A stretch of 64,000 nt of DNA from Otis tarda (GCA_026413225.1 CM048591.1:46273803-46337802); one strand, 5' to 3'; shown: positions 1 to 14,630, numbered from the stretch's first letter. The notes: generated by a model not told the origin, from the sequence alone. A program made the numbers and translations.

Positions 1-3000
1 ACTGTGTGTCACTGGATTACATTGTTGTTGGATAACCTGAGACATAAGCAACATTGTTTCCCAAATTCCTTGTATTTACAGTGTACTTGTATAATCACCA
101 TTACACCCGTGATGGTAACAGATTATTTTCTAAATTCTCTAGTTCTAGCAAAGGATCCAAAGTTATTTTAGTGGAATCCAGCATTTCAGAAAAAAAAATG
201 TCTTATTTTGGATTACATGATAGTTAGATATATTTAAATATTCTAATATTTTTCAGAATAAAAATGGAAATACTATAAAAATAATCTTAATTTATTTTTC
301 AGCAGAAATTATTGCAATAATGAAACTTAATAAACACATAAGGCATTAAAAACATAGATTGTTAGTAAAAAATATTTTGCCTTAACAATTCTGTGTACAA
401 AAGAAGTATTTAATTAAGATGCAAACCAATGCATCATGAATGAATTTGGTCTTGAATTTTAAAAATAGTCAAATGAACTATAATTTCAATAAACTCATTT
501 CTGGAGTATATTTAAATTTCAAATAGGTACAAATAGATATAACATCTTGGACTTTTTGCTTTCACTTGTAATCTGAAACACAACCCTATTGTCCACAGAA
601 ATCTCCAAGGTCTACAGTTTGGAATAATGAAGCAACTTGCACATGGAAACACTGAAGGCTTCATTTCAGCTAAGTGTTCATCTTTTAACTGTTTCAAAAT
701 CATCCTCGTTACATGCCTGCTCATTGGAAAGGTGTCACCCAATAGGTGATTCCTCAAGCATGTTGACAGATGTCTACTTTGAAATACCTGCTGAATGTCC
801 AATGAATCAGCAAAATGTTAAGTTATGTTGTCATCTGGAAAGAAGCACTAAGCTGCTAAACTAGCTGCGAACACTGGCTGCCTACTGACCTTTGCACAGA
901 AATAGTGCTTCTACCCACAAACATTTTAAGGTCGTGGGATTTATTCCAGTTCCTCACAAAGGCTGACATTTTGCAAAAGCCAGGAGCAACTCCGTACCGA
1001 TTTTTGTTACCTAGGAAATATCTCCCTTTGGTACCCATTAGTAAGGGTCAAACTAATTCAGACTGTAAGGCCATTAGATCTGATAAAGTTTCAGAGCAGA
1101 AAGATTTCTAATGTTGCAGATGGTGGAGTTGTACCAAGAATATTTTTTCACTTCTTTTATTTTAAATAACTGCTCATGAGAATTTATACCCTGAATACTC
1201 TGATAATCAAATTTCCTCAAAAGTATAATGGCACACAGAAGACTAAAATCTCATTCTCCACTCGCTGTCCCTTTGGTATTTTGCTGTTTTACTTGCAAGA
1301 AAATTGGTTAGAATCAAAATAAATGCTACAGAAGGGCCTGTATATAGCCATGCACCTATTGCTCAGCAACAATTCTTCCCCACTAAATTCTTCCCTACCT
1401 GCAGTTTGTGTAAATTCCCTCCAACTTGTGTATCAACTGTTATGGAAACACTGTGGTTTCCAGATGCATTCAGATTTGCATCCTGATGCATTACAGCATT
1501 AGGACTTCATGTTTATTTTTTTAGGACACAAATGGAGTCTTTGTTTAAAGATGCCAAACACATTTAAAAAAACAGTGTTGTGTACAAAGTAATCCAAAAG
1601 CAAATGTGGCTAGGGAAAAAAAAAAAAAAAGTGTACAAAAGTGTATAGAGCTTTTAAAAGTGTACAGACCCTAAACATTGTTTATTATTTTTCTCATACA
1701 TCCTTGCCCATTTAAAAAAAAAAACAAAACAGTGCACCAGCTATTATGGGTGGAAGTTAACGTTGAAATGACAATCCAAGAAATCTGGATAAAAAAGAGA
1801 GTATTTTTATTTGTCAAAATCAAAACTAAGTTATGGACATAAACTAAACACACCAATAAAGTACTTATTGACATATACAAATATACATACATGATACTTG
1901 TATGCAAAGCTGTATATTTGAAATCAGTCTATGGCAGACTACATGAGATAATATGACTTAAATCTCTGTAAAAACTTGTCTTTGGTATGTATGAGATCTT
2001 AAGACAAAGTGTCATCTTTTCTATTTTTTTTTTCTCTAGTTTTCCTCCTTTTGTTTTTTCTTTTTCATTTCTCATCATTCTCCATTTTAGTTATTAGGCT
2101 AAATAATATGATAAAGGGTGTAGAATTCACATTCTACAGTTAGAATTATTCTAAAGAGTCTGACCCTGAGTTTTGTACTGTCTCTGAGTTTTGTAATCTT
2201 ATTAATGAATCAAACTGTGGACCATAAAATAAACTTGTACAACTGTAAGTTCATGTAGCATGCTGTATAGCTAACTTTGTAAAGCTCAATGTTAAATGGC
2301 AGACTAATGTCACTGAATATCCTGGGATTAATATGTCTAATATTCATAAAGATATGATGAAAATTAATCTTGAACTCTGCATTAGTCTAAGTGAAATGTG
2401 ATGCTGAATGCCAAGAAGAAGATCTGACCCTCTGGAGTACAACAATATAGTTAAAATTAATATGTTAGGACACTGTATATCTTCAGCATTGTTGATACAT
2501 GGACTAAGGTCACCTTTAAGCTTAATTAAAAAAAATATGAAGAGCCTCTTTGGTATAAAAAAAAAATAGAACTCTTTATAATAAATCTCAGCCCAGATTC
2601 TTGCTGTGCACAAAATCCCTACAAATATTTGAATATTTGAATCTGGAGATACATCTTGGATGTATTTGTAATGGAGATTTTACCAGTAACCTAGCTTTAT
2701 TCCCCGTGAAATGTACTACTTTATCATTTCTAAAAGTGGAAATGTGGTTATAGAATAACATTATTACATTTTGCCAGATAAGCCCCTAGAAACTTTGACA
2801 TTTCTTCTTTGTATATTTTCTGCATTTATGGGAAAATTCCCACGTATAGGTTTCTGATCTACAAAAATCAAATTGTCTCAGAAGTAGTTATAGAATATTA
2901 AGTCCTCAAGACTTCTGAGCTCTTTAAGTCTCACTTCCTAAAAGTTCTACATTACAACATTCACTTTGTAAGGTGTTTTTCCTTCCCTGTAAAGTTATTT

Positions 3001-6000
3001 ATGCAATAATTTTTTTTGTTATTTTTTACATTTATGTATAGGATAGACCTACATTTGATAACAAGAAAACACTGTACACATATTTATGTGCATATTACGG
3101 TGTTAAGTATATATCAATATGCACGTATGTGCCCAAATTTGATAGAGAAAGGGCGTTTTTTGATTTACTTCTCTGCTCGTGCTTTACAAAATGACAGACT
3201 GGACAAAGAGAAGTTTTGTTAACTCAAACTATAGACAGAAATTCTCATGTTATGAATATAGTTCTCTAATATGTAACAAAATTTAAGAAAAAAAAACAGG
3301 TGTTCAGTTGTGTTGATCAGTTACTTAATATATTTTACAGTCACTTCATTGCAAAATATTGACCTGACGTGCACATGGAAATGAAATGTTGTTGTATGTC
3401 AAAATAGATTCTCTGAGTAACTACTATCTGATGAAGACAGTGTCATTCAAAAACTTGGAAAGCAAGAGAATAATTACTTTTAATTTTAAACAGTTTTTCC
3501 AGAGCACAACTACAAGTCTAACTTGCATGAATTCTGGTAGAAGAGGAAGGAGAAGTGATTTCAGAAGCCTATAGCCTTCTCAAATGCTTAAATGAAATGA
3601 AATTATTAGTGTAATATATTGGAATTTAATATATCATAGTATAAGGTAATAAAAAAATGAAGCAGCTGAATGGTATGAGCCTGTTAAAAATGGAATATGT
3701 ATTTTTGTTACTTTTTTTTTTAAAAAAAGAAAGATTATGTAGATTATGCTATTGTCTACAAGTCATAAATAGTATAATTTCCAAGATGTAATTTAACTAA
3801 AATGAGGATCAGAGTAAAAATGACACTATCCTTTGTTATTCTACTTCAAATCAAATTCAGTGGTTTCTAAATACAATGCTTAGTTTTGCTTCTTCCAGAT
3901 TAATTTTTCTTCTGATAATCAAATTTCTTTTTTACTCCAATGAGGTAGTCATATGCCTCATATCTCCTCTTATTACCCTGTAGATATCCTCTTTCAATTT
4001 TAATGATTTCCAGTTTATTTCTAAAAATTGGATTTTTGCTGAAGTATTTTCCTCTTTCTAAATGTTCATCAATTTCCTTTCTTTTAACCCAGAGCCAGTG
4101 CTGGAAACAGATGACTTGACTCTAATAGTGATTTATTCCTACTATCTTTGCCAGACCTCTTTTGTCACCTTTCTCCGTTCTTTATTTTTATCTTCTTCTC
4201 TATGTCATCTTCCTGCTCATTTATCAGACTTTTTATAACAAATGTTAAAACTCTGAGGTTCAACTACTCCTATCTTTCAGGAACTAGACAGAATTTAGAG
4301 AGCAAGGGGAAGTTATTTTAAAACTGAATAGTTAGAGAGCAATCATTATTCAGATTAAGGTTAGTCTAGCATGGCCCTTTAGAAGTTAAATTCACACTAT
4401 CTATTTTACACATTAATTTTGTGTCTTATTTTTCCCTCATTTTTGCTCAAATTAATTAATCCTGTTTTGAGAACAAATCTCAAACCAACAAACAAAAAAT
4501 TCCCCTCCCATCAATATTTACATTTAAATGAAAAGATTTTCACTTTGCTTCTGCAGATATAAAAAGAGATTTACAGTAGCTGTTGAAGTGAACTATAATA
4601 GAAGTGTCCTAAAATGCCTACAGGGTATGACAGAGAGCTGATGTATCTTCATGAGTTGATAAGACCAGGAGACAAGTGAACCATCAGGGACAGGAAGATC
4701 AACAATCACCCACAGGAAATATATGGGCAACTTCAGTCATTCATGGAATTTACATATCTATATTTGGCTAAGAATAGGGAGACAAGAGAACTATTAAGGA
4801 AAAGAGGTAAGATGCAGAAGCCAGCAATTTTTTTTTTTTTTTTTTTTTTTTTTGTGCTAAAGAGGATCTAGTTTTCCGGGAAACAGACTTAAGGAGCAGC
4901 ATTTCCCAGAAAAGTTAGGGAAAAGTCCAAAAATATTCATGCCTGATGGAAAAAGGAGGCATATCCTATTTCTCCTGTCTCCTACCTCATTTGAAGGTGT
5001 AAAAATGAGCAAAGTGAAGACTTTTATAGTTATTACTTTAGAGTACTAAAAAAAAAGAGGTGATTTTGACAACCAAAGTTGAAGTTAATCTGTTTAAGTC
5101 CATCTATCTTTATTCCATTTTGTCCAGCATGAAGGAAAAACAAAATTGGAGTGATGAATGAGATTTATAAGCAAAGCTGAAGCCAAAGCTCATGCGAAGA
5201 TTTTGTGGTACTTAAACGGTCTTCTAAGCAGATGATATGCAGTATAGAACAACAAAAGAATAGAGCACCAATTTATCCGAGTTAATCTCAAGCAAATCAA
5301 CTGGTCCTGTACATCCTCCTGTAAAGTCAGACATCAGAGGCTGCAGACTACAACTGAAAATGAGGCAGTAGATTTGCAACTATTTTCCAAGGAGTGAGTG
5401 TAATGCCTACAGGTACTGTTTGTGTGTTGTGGAACTTCAGATGTTTCCATGTCTTTGGCTATTATTGATTTATGCTGTATTTCAAATTATTTCTGGTTTA
5501 AGATAATGTTCTTGGCACAGTGAAATCATAGTAATTGTAAGATTCTTAGTGGGATAGAATTAGTAACTAATGACAAATTAAAATAATGCAATTACAAAAG
5601 TTTTCTTGCTCAGTTGTCTTTGTTTTAATGGTTTACTGAAATTGAAGAATGGAAAAGAATCTTTATTGTAGTTCATTTCATTTTATTAGTAATAACATTG
5701 ACTGTTTCTTTCTAATGTAGCAACCTAACATTTGAAAATTTGAAATATCCTGGCATCCGATCTACTGATGTTTTGCAATCAGTTCTAGAAAGACGATGAA
5801 ATGCTAGCAATCACAGACAACATGGTACACTATTAAGGAGTTGTATATCTTAGAACTCACCTCTGAAAATTTCATAATTTCAATAATATTTTCACTTTAC
5901 AGTGAGACACTGCCAAAAAGTGTTCCATAGTTTCCTTTGAAGTAAATCTAAAATAAAGAAAACCCTGAAACTTTAAGCTGCTATACTTGTGATGCTTTTT

Positions 6001-8539
6001 CAAAAACATCTCATAATTTTCTGTAATATGGACGTATATATCTGAACCTTTTCCAATTGCATAGCTTCTTACTAATGAAAAATGTAAATGTTTTCAAAAG
6101 TTAGAGCAAAAACTGTATTTGCAATGTTGTAATAAAAAATAAGAGTGTAGTGGAAAGAAATCTTGTAACATGAAACATTTTTATTGTAAAATTACTTGTA
6201 ATTCATTGTAAAAATACCATACGGAAGAAGACACTATTGGATTTCAAGAGCTGGGAAAGTCCTAATATGTTAATTTATGTTTCAGTACTCCAGAAAACAG
6301 GGAAAATCTATTTCTAAACATTTTAGTCTGTAGCCATATGCTCCACTGAAATGCTACCCAACACGTATATAGTAAGTAATGTGGTAAAAAATAAATACAC
6401 ACACATACACAAATATATTAGTATTTTTATGGTTAAAAAAAAAAAGCCAGTGATTGCCTTTCTCTGAGCCTTTATCAGCTGCAAGTTATTTAGCATCTAG
6501 CAACCTACACACAATGATACAATTACAGTATCATTTAGAGATGAGTACTCCTGATAAAGTGCCTGCAAAGGCATAAGTGCACAAATACTAAGGTTTTTGC
6601 TTTACATTTCCAAATAAGGGTAGGTGAATAAATTTTAATTTCTTAAACCATAAGTGCGATGTTTTTCATTCACTTCCAAATGGATTTTTGTACTTAAGAT
6701 GGCATATTTTTCCCTGTAAATTTTGAGAGGTTAAGACCATATGTATTCATATAAAACCTACCCATCAAAAGCTTGAAAATATTTTCTAGAAAGATTGTCG
6801 CATTTAGTACCAGCATATAACGTCTAAAGATTACACTGAAAGAAAAACTGGATACAAATAAAATTGATACTAAATGCAAAAGTATGCAAATTATTGCAAA
6901 GTCTTTCCTCATGTGACTATTTCCAAATGAGATTTATAAGATTTATTTTTAACTTTCAATAAATTTCATTTATTTTCCCCACTGCTCTGTAATAGCATTT
7001 TCCCTTGATCTTAATTTATTTCCCATTAGCCTTTTGGCTTCCAGAACTTTATTTTCTCCTTCTGGCTTGCAATTTAGGAACATAATATGTATGTCTGAGG
7101 TTTTATAATTTAAAAAAATCTACACTCAGTTAGCAGTCTTTTACTTCACTTACATTTAATTGGCCAGCCCAGTGGCATAGAAAAAAATGCACTGCATTAC
7201 TAATTGACAATCCAAAATTTAGGATAGGTGGAAGAATCTCACATTGTACAACCCTCTACCTACAAAGCATCCATGATTTTTTTTCATGGGTAAATGAAGA
7301 TTACAACACATGCATAAAAATTTTTACTCACTCATTGAGGTTTGTTGACTGTGCAAAAGTATATTTTTTTCGGAAGCAAGAGTTGTTGGAGCTATTTTTA
7401 AATCTTTTGCTTCTATAGTAATTAGTTGTAATTAGTCTTTTCTTTGGAAATAAATACCCATATAGTATCTATTTACTAAGGATATTAAAACTGCATATAA
7501 TATTCTGCTTTTATGACTTTGAGTAAAATCATTTTAGTAGGTTTGACTTGAAAAGTTGTAATTGATTTATATTACAGTGAATGGAATCAGTCAATCATTT
7601 CACTTGCGACTACAGTCCCAAAATTATTTTCAAATTGCAATTATTTCATTTTTTTCTCCTTTAAATATGCTCAATCTATAGATGCAAACAGTAAAACCAG
7701 TAACTCTCAGTCAGTCTTTAGTTCTAGTGACACTTCAGAAAGGGCACCATTGTCTAGGATACTGCAAGTCAAGTATGAGGTTGACCTGTCCCCAGAGTAG
7801 TCCCTCTCTCAAATTAGTCCATTTTAAACTTTCTCAGGCAAGGTATTATCCTAAAAAAAACCCATGTTAAAGCAGATTTGATGTTATTTAGGTGCTGCCA
7901 AAACCTCGCTTCACATACATTCATGACACTGGAAAGCTGGATTGTAAGCTGCTTGTTGTAAATGTGACTCTTCATATTCTGACATGCAAGTCTAAATGTC
8001 TTTTCTCATTAAGTAGCAAAGGATTTTTTATGATGGTTGCTATTTATGGTTGTGCTACTTTTCTTTCTTTCAAAACCTTAAAGACTTAATCCTTGAAGTC
8101 TTTCCCTTGAAATCTGTCAGCACTGGATCAATTTGATGTCCTAGTTTATTTAAGTAAAAATGAAAATCTAAAAGCGTAATGCAAATATGAATCTTTTTTT
8201 TTTTGCACTTTATTTTCCTCTGAATTGTTCATTTGATTCATGCCAAATGAGAGTAGTGGAGAAATTTGCTCCTACATAAATGCTAAATACTAACACTAGA
8301 GCAAAAGCCCCTCTGTTTTTGGGGGACGAGGGAACAGGAAAAAAAGATTAATTCTCAAAAAGCAACAACAATAACATCTATGAGAAGAATTAACCTAATC
8401 CTGAAAAAAAAAAAAAGTTTTGTAGTTTCTTAAAACCGGCAAATAATTTACAACATATGCTATGCTCAGGAGCATTTACTTTTGCTCTCAGTTTTGGATG
8501 ATAGTAATACATTTTTTTTTTCCTGTATTTTAGTAACAG
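1..8539. other. AT-rich intergenic DNA, no gene seen
   Basis: No coding exon, RNA gene or recognisable transposon was found on either strand. Open frames are under 100 codons, have no family resemblance and overlap on both strands (for example around 640-1110). The stretch holds homopolymer runs, chiefly a 26-base T tract at 4828-4853, and many short A or T runs. It lies far downstream of the Caspr-type gene on the minus strand. An unrecognised non-coding RNA or conserved enhancer cannot be excluded from a single sequence. Confidence 0.7.
4828..4853. repeat. poly(T) tract of 26 bases
   Basis: An uninterrupted run of 26 T, the longest homopolymer I noticed in the window. It could be the reverse complement of a poly(A) tail from a minus-strand retrocopy lying to its right, but the sequence at 4854-5000 is not recognisable as any transcript. 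Confidence 0.9.
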
Positions 8540-8925
8540 GAACAGAAAGAGGCTTCTTACTGTACAAGGAGAGACTGAGGCAGTGAAAAAAGTCTTCCTC
8601 ATTCAGAAGGAGAGAGTCAAGGAAAGAGCTTACTGCTGTAGGAAAGTTCAGAAAAGTAAGATTCAGACTCATCACAGAGGCAGAAAGAAAGTCTGGAGCA
8701 CAGGAAATTCCAGTTTGATATCAGAAAAGTTTCACAGTGAGGATGCTCAAACCACCAAAGGGGCTTATCTAAAGAAACTGGGATTTAAACTCCTTGGAGA
8801 TACTGAAATGTCAGCCAGATGAAGCCCCAAGTAAATAATTTAAATTGATCCTACTCTACATGAGTAGGTGGATGGTGTGACCAGAGGTCCCTTTCTACCT
8901 GAATTACTGTATGATTTTAAGAAAT
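8540..8925 (+). mobile_element. Decayed CR1-type LINE 3' end
   Basis: The right end, about 8862-8920, reads like a CR1 3' terminus: a GGTCCCTTTCTACCTGAATTA-like block followed by a decayed TGTATGATTTT tail. The left part contains an AGGAGAGACTGAGGCAG-like block that resembles the region of CR1 encoding the end of the reverse-transcriptase ORF. The middle is strongly diverged and no frame is intact. This is an old copy, and its left boundary is approximate. Confidence 0.5.
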
Positions 8926-11900
8926 ATATATGTTTCATTTCCTGAAATCTGACTACGCATTTTCAGGTGCGTGTCATACAAATCTAACCCTATTCCTTCA
9001 CAATATTGACATAATAAATTCAATGTTCAGGTCTGGTTTCACAGGAATAGGTACTGGTAGTTTTTCTTTGATTTTGAGCAGGGTACTTAGCAGAGACATT
9101 TCCTCTAAGTAAGTGTTATTCTAGGGAATCCAGTTAAATCTCAGGTGAAAGTGAAAATAGAAATTAATTAGCATAAGTCTTTCTACTCAGCCAACTCCCT
9201 CAAACGATATTCTTCCCGAAAGAGCTGTAAACAATAATTAGCTACCTAGAATCTCCTCAGTTTGTGTGCTTTTGATTATAAAACCTTTATTTCCGTTTTC
9301 ATTTTAGATAATGAACGGAGATTTCATTTAGCAGCAAATTCCTTTTACATATAAATAACTGCACAAGTGCTTCAATATTTACTCACAATTGCTATACTTC
9401 CACATAAATGCATTTTGAAAGCAAGTATGTATCAAAAAATTTAAGCCGTAGTGTCAGAAATCCCCTGAGATGAGTACTTTTTCAAAGGCATAAGCATATT
9501 TTGTCACAATTGTCTCTGATTTCTTAGAAATGTCCTACAGCTAAGCTATTATGATGACACAAGACAGACTCTGAGCCAAAGGTGAGATTCCACCTAGCAC
9601 TAGTGAACCTGGTGAGCTTTGAATAAAAGGACTTCCTATTGCTTGTAGCAATCTCAGCGGTTTTGGGGAAAAACACCCACACACAAAAATGAGTTAAGTC
9701 CTGTTGTAACACGTCATATATGTCTTTATTAGTGTATAGCTGTGTTACTGTAGAAGTTATGATGCTACAGATTTCATATGCTGTCCCAGCTAAGGGAAGG
9801 GGTGTAATTGGACATTACAGTAGAGCCTTCTACCCCTTTGGTGCTCATCGAGTGGCAATGGACAAGCTGCTAAAATACAGCGAGCTTGTGAAAAGTCTTG
9901 AATATGTACCAGATCTTGAAGTCTTTGAAACAGCGTCTGTGCTATGAGCAGCAATTTCAGAGCATGCATTAGATTAAAGTAGTATTTGTCAAAATATCTC
10001 ATCAGAGACTCAAGGTAGCAGATAGGCAAAAAATTGCATGTGGAATATTAAACAATTTTATGTGCCAGAAATAACTTATTTCTTTTTATTTTTTTTTTAT
10101 GGTCTTGCTTCTGAAAAACCTTAATTCCAAATTGAAATACACATTTTCTAGTAAGGACCTTTTCCACAGTGTGAACCTCCTTTCAGTGCTGAGAATCTCC
10201 TGTGAACTACTTCTCAGTCGGGGCTTTCTGTAAAGAGTCACCGCTGTAATCACATTGCCTCTGAGTCAACTAGTGTGCTTGATATAATCTCAAATACACC
10301 CAAATGTAGGTTAATCTTCAATGGCAGGGTACCACGACTTCCTTTTGTCCCTTTTAAAGATAACACAGTCCACTGCGCTATTCTGTGCTTTATTTCAGGA
10401 CGATGCTTCCTTCAGCTCACAGTGTAGCAGGTACGTTTTCTGCTTTCTCAGTCACTGAAAGTTAACCACAAAGCCAGCTGGCCACTTCTAAATCCATGCT
10501 AATGAAGTTTATCCCAGAGAAAAAAAAAAATTACATTCTTTGCATCCACTCAAACCATTATCAATTCTCTTCAATAATCACCTGAAGATAGGCACCTTAC
10601 ACTCTCATAAACACTTCCTAGCCTCTAACATTGAATCCTGCTTTTGTTCTTATGTTCACAACCAGTTCTCTGCTCTGTAAAAAATGCTACATGATTGTCT
10701 AAAAAATAAATCAACTTATCTTCTCTCAAGAAAAATCATAATAGATTCATTCCCCACAATCAAAATAGTTTTCATTGTACTGAACCTGGACACTTCTTGT
10801 GTGGTTGGCAATAATTTCACCCAATGACATTAAGCAGATCAGAAAGATATGAATTGCAGAATAATGCTAGTTTATTTATTATTAGGGGAGATGGCAGTTT
10901 GTTTATTGGGGGAAAGATTTTGGCATTTTTTTTTATTTGGCTTTGAGAGCCAGTACAGCCAGCTGGGTGGCCTGCAGTAGCAGTTGACTTCTCCCACCTT
11001 TAGAATCCTAAACCTGATGCTGGTTCAGTAGGACAAACACCACTCATACAAACTGTACTAAAATGCTACTACTAGTCTTTTTACTCAAGTACTAACTCCC
11101 CTTTTCTGGAAGAGTAAGCTCCAAGCTCATGTATGTTAAATTACACATTTACTCTTTAATCTTAAACCATGTCTAACTCTTCGGTCTGCCCCTTATTGCA
11201 CACACAGCTTTCAGGTCCAATTACTCATGTACTTTTATACTTCCCTTCCCCTCTACACATTATAATTACTGTGCTAATGCTATTTATCACCTTCATGCAC
11301 GAGAGTTCTCCATCCTCAGCATTTTTTAGACGTTCTCCTTTTACATGTCTGCCTTGATTCTTTGTCACCTCTTGATTCTTTGCAGGTCTCCTTTGTTTTA
11401 TTCTGTGCATGTAAGCTTTTTACTTGCATGATGGGGTTAGTCCTTAATATTTGATCTCATCATTCCTGCTATAACATATGGTCATTGGAAACAGCAGAGT
11501 GAGAAAAAGTCTGCTACTTTTCATGAAGCAAAGAAAACAACAATTTCCTTGCATGTGTGTATGTATGTAACTGCATCTATTCTTAGCTGAAGACACTGAA
11601 GTACTGACATGAATTATGAAAGATTGCCAGGATTTTTTTTTTTTCCCAATGAGGAAGAGGAATACAGCAAAAAGAAGAAAGGGGCATTGCAGGTGAGATC
11701 TCCACTGGTATAGAAAATCTCCAGAAAGAATAATTTATAGGACTTGGTCCTAAGAAGAAAAAGGAATGAGTGAAATTACAGTAATGAAATGAACTGCAGA
11801 GCAATAATATTAGGAGGGAAGGTGAAAAATTTGAAAGGAATGTTGCAAGATTTGCTAACAAATTCAGGGTAAAAGTCAATCTCAAGACAAAAATCTGTTC

Positions 11901-12742
11901 CAGACAGTGGTTTGAACAGAAGATAAGAGTCTTCTCTTTCCTTTGAGGATCATGTAAAATCTGGAAAGGATAACCTCTGGAAGGTTAATACTCCCAGGCT
12001 GAGAGACGGGAGAATAAACTGAAGTTAGACTGAGATGAATAAACCAAAGTCTGAGGCAAAGTAACTGCAAGACCATACATGTATTTTAGGACTGCATCTT
12101 ATAACATACCTTCAGTAGGATTTTGGACACTGCTATCCCTGTATTCTCTGCTGACAGAGGACATAAGTCGAGGTAAGGATTTGTATGCATGGTAAGTCAA
12201 AAGAATGCAGAGAAGAAGATGCAGATACAGGGGAAAGGGGAGGAGTTGGGCATTCCTCCCTGTCCCTCTAATGAAATATTTAGATAACAGAGGGTAAAAA
12301 ACAGCCTTCAGAGCCAAATTGTCTCTTCTGGTTGCTCCAAGCTACCTCACAAACCTCCTATTCATCTGGAAGCTTACGGCTCTTTTAGTCCTGTCTTATA
12401 TTCTTTTCTTCTCATCCTCTGCATTCCAATTTGCTGCCATGGCAAAGTCTGCGATGCCAAAGAACCATCACCAAAACCGTGTTCCAGATCTTCAATATGA
12501 TTATCACCCACTGAATTCTGTCATAGATGTATTTCTTCAAATTCACTTGAGTACTAATATGGACAATGTCTTTAATCATCACTTCCTAAAATATACCACT
12601 GGTTAGCAACAAGACAAATATTTCAACTATAAAACTTTTATTAGAAAATGTTAAATTTTTTATTCCCTTTCTTTCATAATTCCTTCTAAGTTACACAACC
12701 TGTCTTGATGAAAATAACATTTGGCAATAATAGAATCAATGC

Positions 12743-12798
12743 TGTATGTCCCCTTTTAAATGTTTATATCTGTATGTCCCCTTTTAAATGTTTATATC
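12743..12798. repeat. 28-bp direct tandem duplication (2 copies)
   Basis: The unit starting TGTATGTCCCC occurs twice back to back, at 12743-12770 and 12771-12798, with no difference between copies. It is probably a replication-slippage product. Confidence 0.95.
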
Positions 12799-13043
12799 TG
12801 ACAGTAGAATGTCTTTAATAATCCATTTGTTTTCTCACATTTAAATTTGACTGGGTAGGAGATATTTAGACACAAATCTAAACACTCTTCATATAAATTC
12901 AACTTCTGGATATTTAATTCTCAACTTGAAACTATTTCAGTAAACAGCTTTCCTTAAGCGATTCTTTGTTAACAAAAACCAAGCTCCTAACATTTAGTTG
13001 GTTTTGTTCTTAATCAATAAACAGTGCAGTTTCATTAGCACTT

Positions 13044-13065
13044 CAAACAAACAAACAAACAAACA
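13044..13065. repeat. (CAAA)n microsatellite
   Basis: About five CAAA units in tandem, followed by an A/C-rich stretch (CACAACACAACAG). It is a simple sequence repeat of no evident function. Confidence 0.9.
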
Positions 13066-14041
13066 CAACACAACAGAAATAAACACAACCTCTGGCTACT
13101 GAAATACAATGCATAAAGTTAAAGAGTTTACTTGTCATCTTAGATTCACAGTTACCAGAGAAAAGAAAAAAATCACATGTTGTGTAACTGGGTTCGAATT
13201 CTTAAAAGCATTGATTAAGGAAATGACCTAGTAATCTACGTCTTATAGTAGGAAAATATTCTTTCTGCTTGGGTACTTGCTTTAGTGGGCGGAGGGAGGT
13301 GGGAGTGTGTGTCAGAATTCAGTATCCCTTTTCAACCTATAATGGCAAGCAACGTGAAAAGCAGAAATGAGATTTTGTTTTTAAAAGCAAGTTGTGTGCA
13401 TAAGTTCCACTGTGCCTTTAAAAGTATTCCCACAGATAGAGAAATGTTCATGCATGTCCCAGACAGTATTGTTAATCTACCCATTAAAAATAAATGAATC
13501 ATTACTTAAAGAAAGTGATTTTTCAGTGACAAAGGGTTGTGTTTTTTTTTTAAATGAGTGTTGTAATTTTTCATAAGATAAATGTCTGGTTTGGCATATT
13601 TCTGAAAGAGTACTACCTCAGATTTCAGTTTGATTACTAGTAGAATAGTGAAAAACACCATTAAAATGGATTAGTGGAATAGTGATGAAGAACATAAATA
13701 TAATAATTACTTTAAATTCTGCTTTTTCAGACAGTATTCAGAAAAATATATATACCGTCTGTGGAGTTAAAATAAATTATATACATACTTAGTTAGCCTA
13801 AATTAACAACAATTAAAATAAAACTACGTGACTTAGTGCTACATCAATCAATTTGACATTACACAGAGTAACAAGTATATTCTTGTAGGACTATCTTCTA
13901 AGAACAGCTATATACCACTTAGAAATGATTGGTGATAAGAAAGAACTATGTTTTCGTTTTATCTTTGTACAATGAAGACAGATGCCAAAACAAAGACTAC
14001 AGATATTCAAACGTTACATGCAACTAGCTGCCTAGATTTCT

Positions 14042-14630
14042 TGGTTTCGGTTGAGATAGAGTTGATTTTCTTCCTAGTAGCTGGTATAGTGCTGTGGTTT
14101 GATTTAGTATGAGAATAATATTGATAACATACTGAAGTTTTAATTGTTGCTAAGTAGAGTTTACATTAAGTCAAGGACTTTTCAGCTTCTCATGTCATGC
14201 TGTCGAGAAGACTGGAGGTGCACAAGAAGCTAGGAGGGGACAGAGCCAGGACAGTTGACTCAAACTGGCCAAAGGGATATTCCATATCATATGACATCAT
14301 GCTCAGCATGTACACCCAGGGGCAGATGGCCAGGAGGTAATTGCTGCTTGGGGACTGGCTAAGGCTCAGTCAACAAGTAGTGAGCAGTTGCATAACTTGT
14401 TTTTCTTGGGTTTTCTTTTTCTCTTTTTCTTTTTTTTTGTTATTTTCCTTTTCATTACAATTCTTATTATTTTATTTTATTTTATTTCTATTATTAAACT
14501 GTTTTTATCTCAACCCACAAGTTCTCTTACTTTTACCCTTCTGATTCTCTCCCCCATTGCACTGGAGGTGACGGAAAGTGAGCAAGTGGTTCCATGGTGC
14601 TTAGTTACCAGCTGGGATTAAACCACGACA
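14042..14630 (+). mobile_element. Solo LTR of an avian ERVL-like endogenous retrovirus
   Basis: A 589-bp element that begins TGG and ends CGACA, giving the TG...CA termini of retroviral LTRs. The flanking 5-mers are tttct on the left and cttct on the right, a target duplication with one mismatch and of the 5-bp size usual for ERVL. Inside are blocks I recognise from a widespread bird LTR family: an AGTAGCTGGTATAGTGCTGT-like block near the 5' end, a CAAACTGGCCAAAGGGATA-like block, and ATTAAA before a CTCAACCCACAAGT-like 3' end. No internal gag-pol region flanks it, so it is a solo LTR left by recombination. The pyrimidine-rich stretch at about 14400-14490 is an expanded tract within it. Confidence 0.85.

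Larger units (their letters stand above)
8926..14041. other. AT-rich intergenic DNA, no gene seen
   Basis: No gene or large repeat is recognised. The stretch contains a 28-bp tandem duplication at 12743-12798 and a CAAA microsatellite at 13044-13065. Frames at 9720-9947, 11583-11885 and 12319-12606 are short, lack recognisable domains and look random. Confidence 0.65.

Noticed and set aside
9720..9947. 75-codon plus-strand frame overlapping a 79-codon minus-strand frame
   Set aside because: Both strands are open together with no domain or splice signals. Treated as chance.
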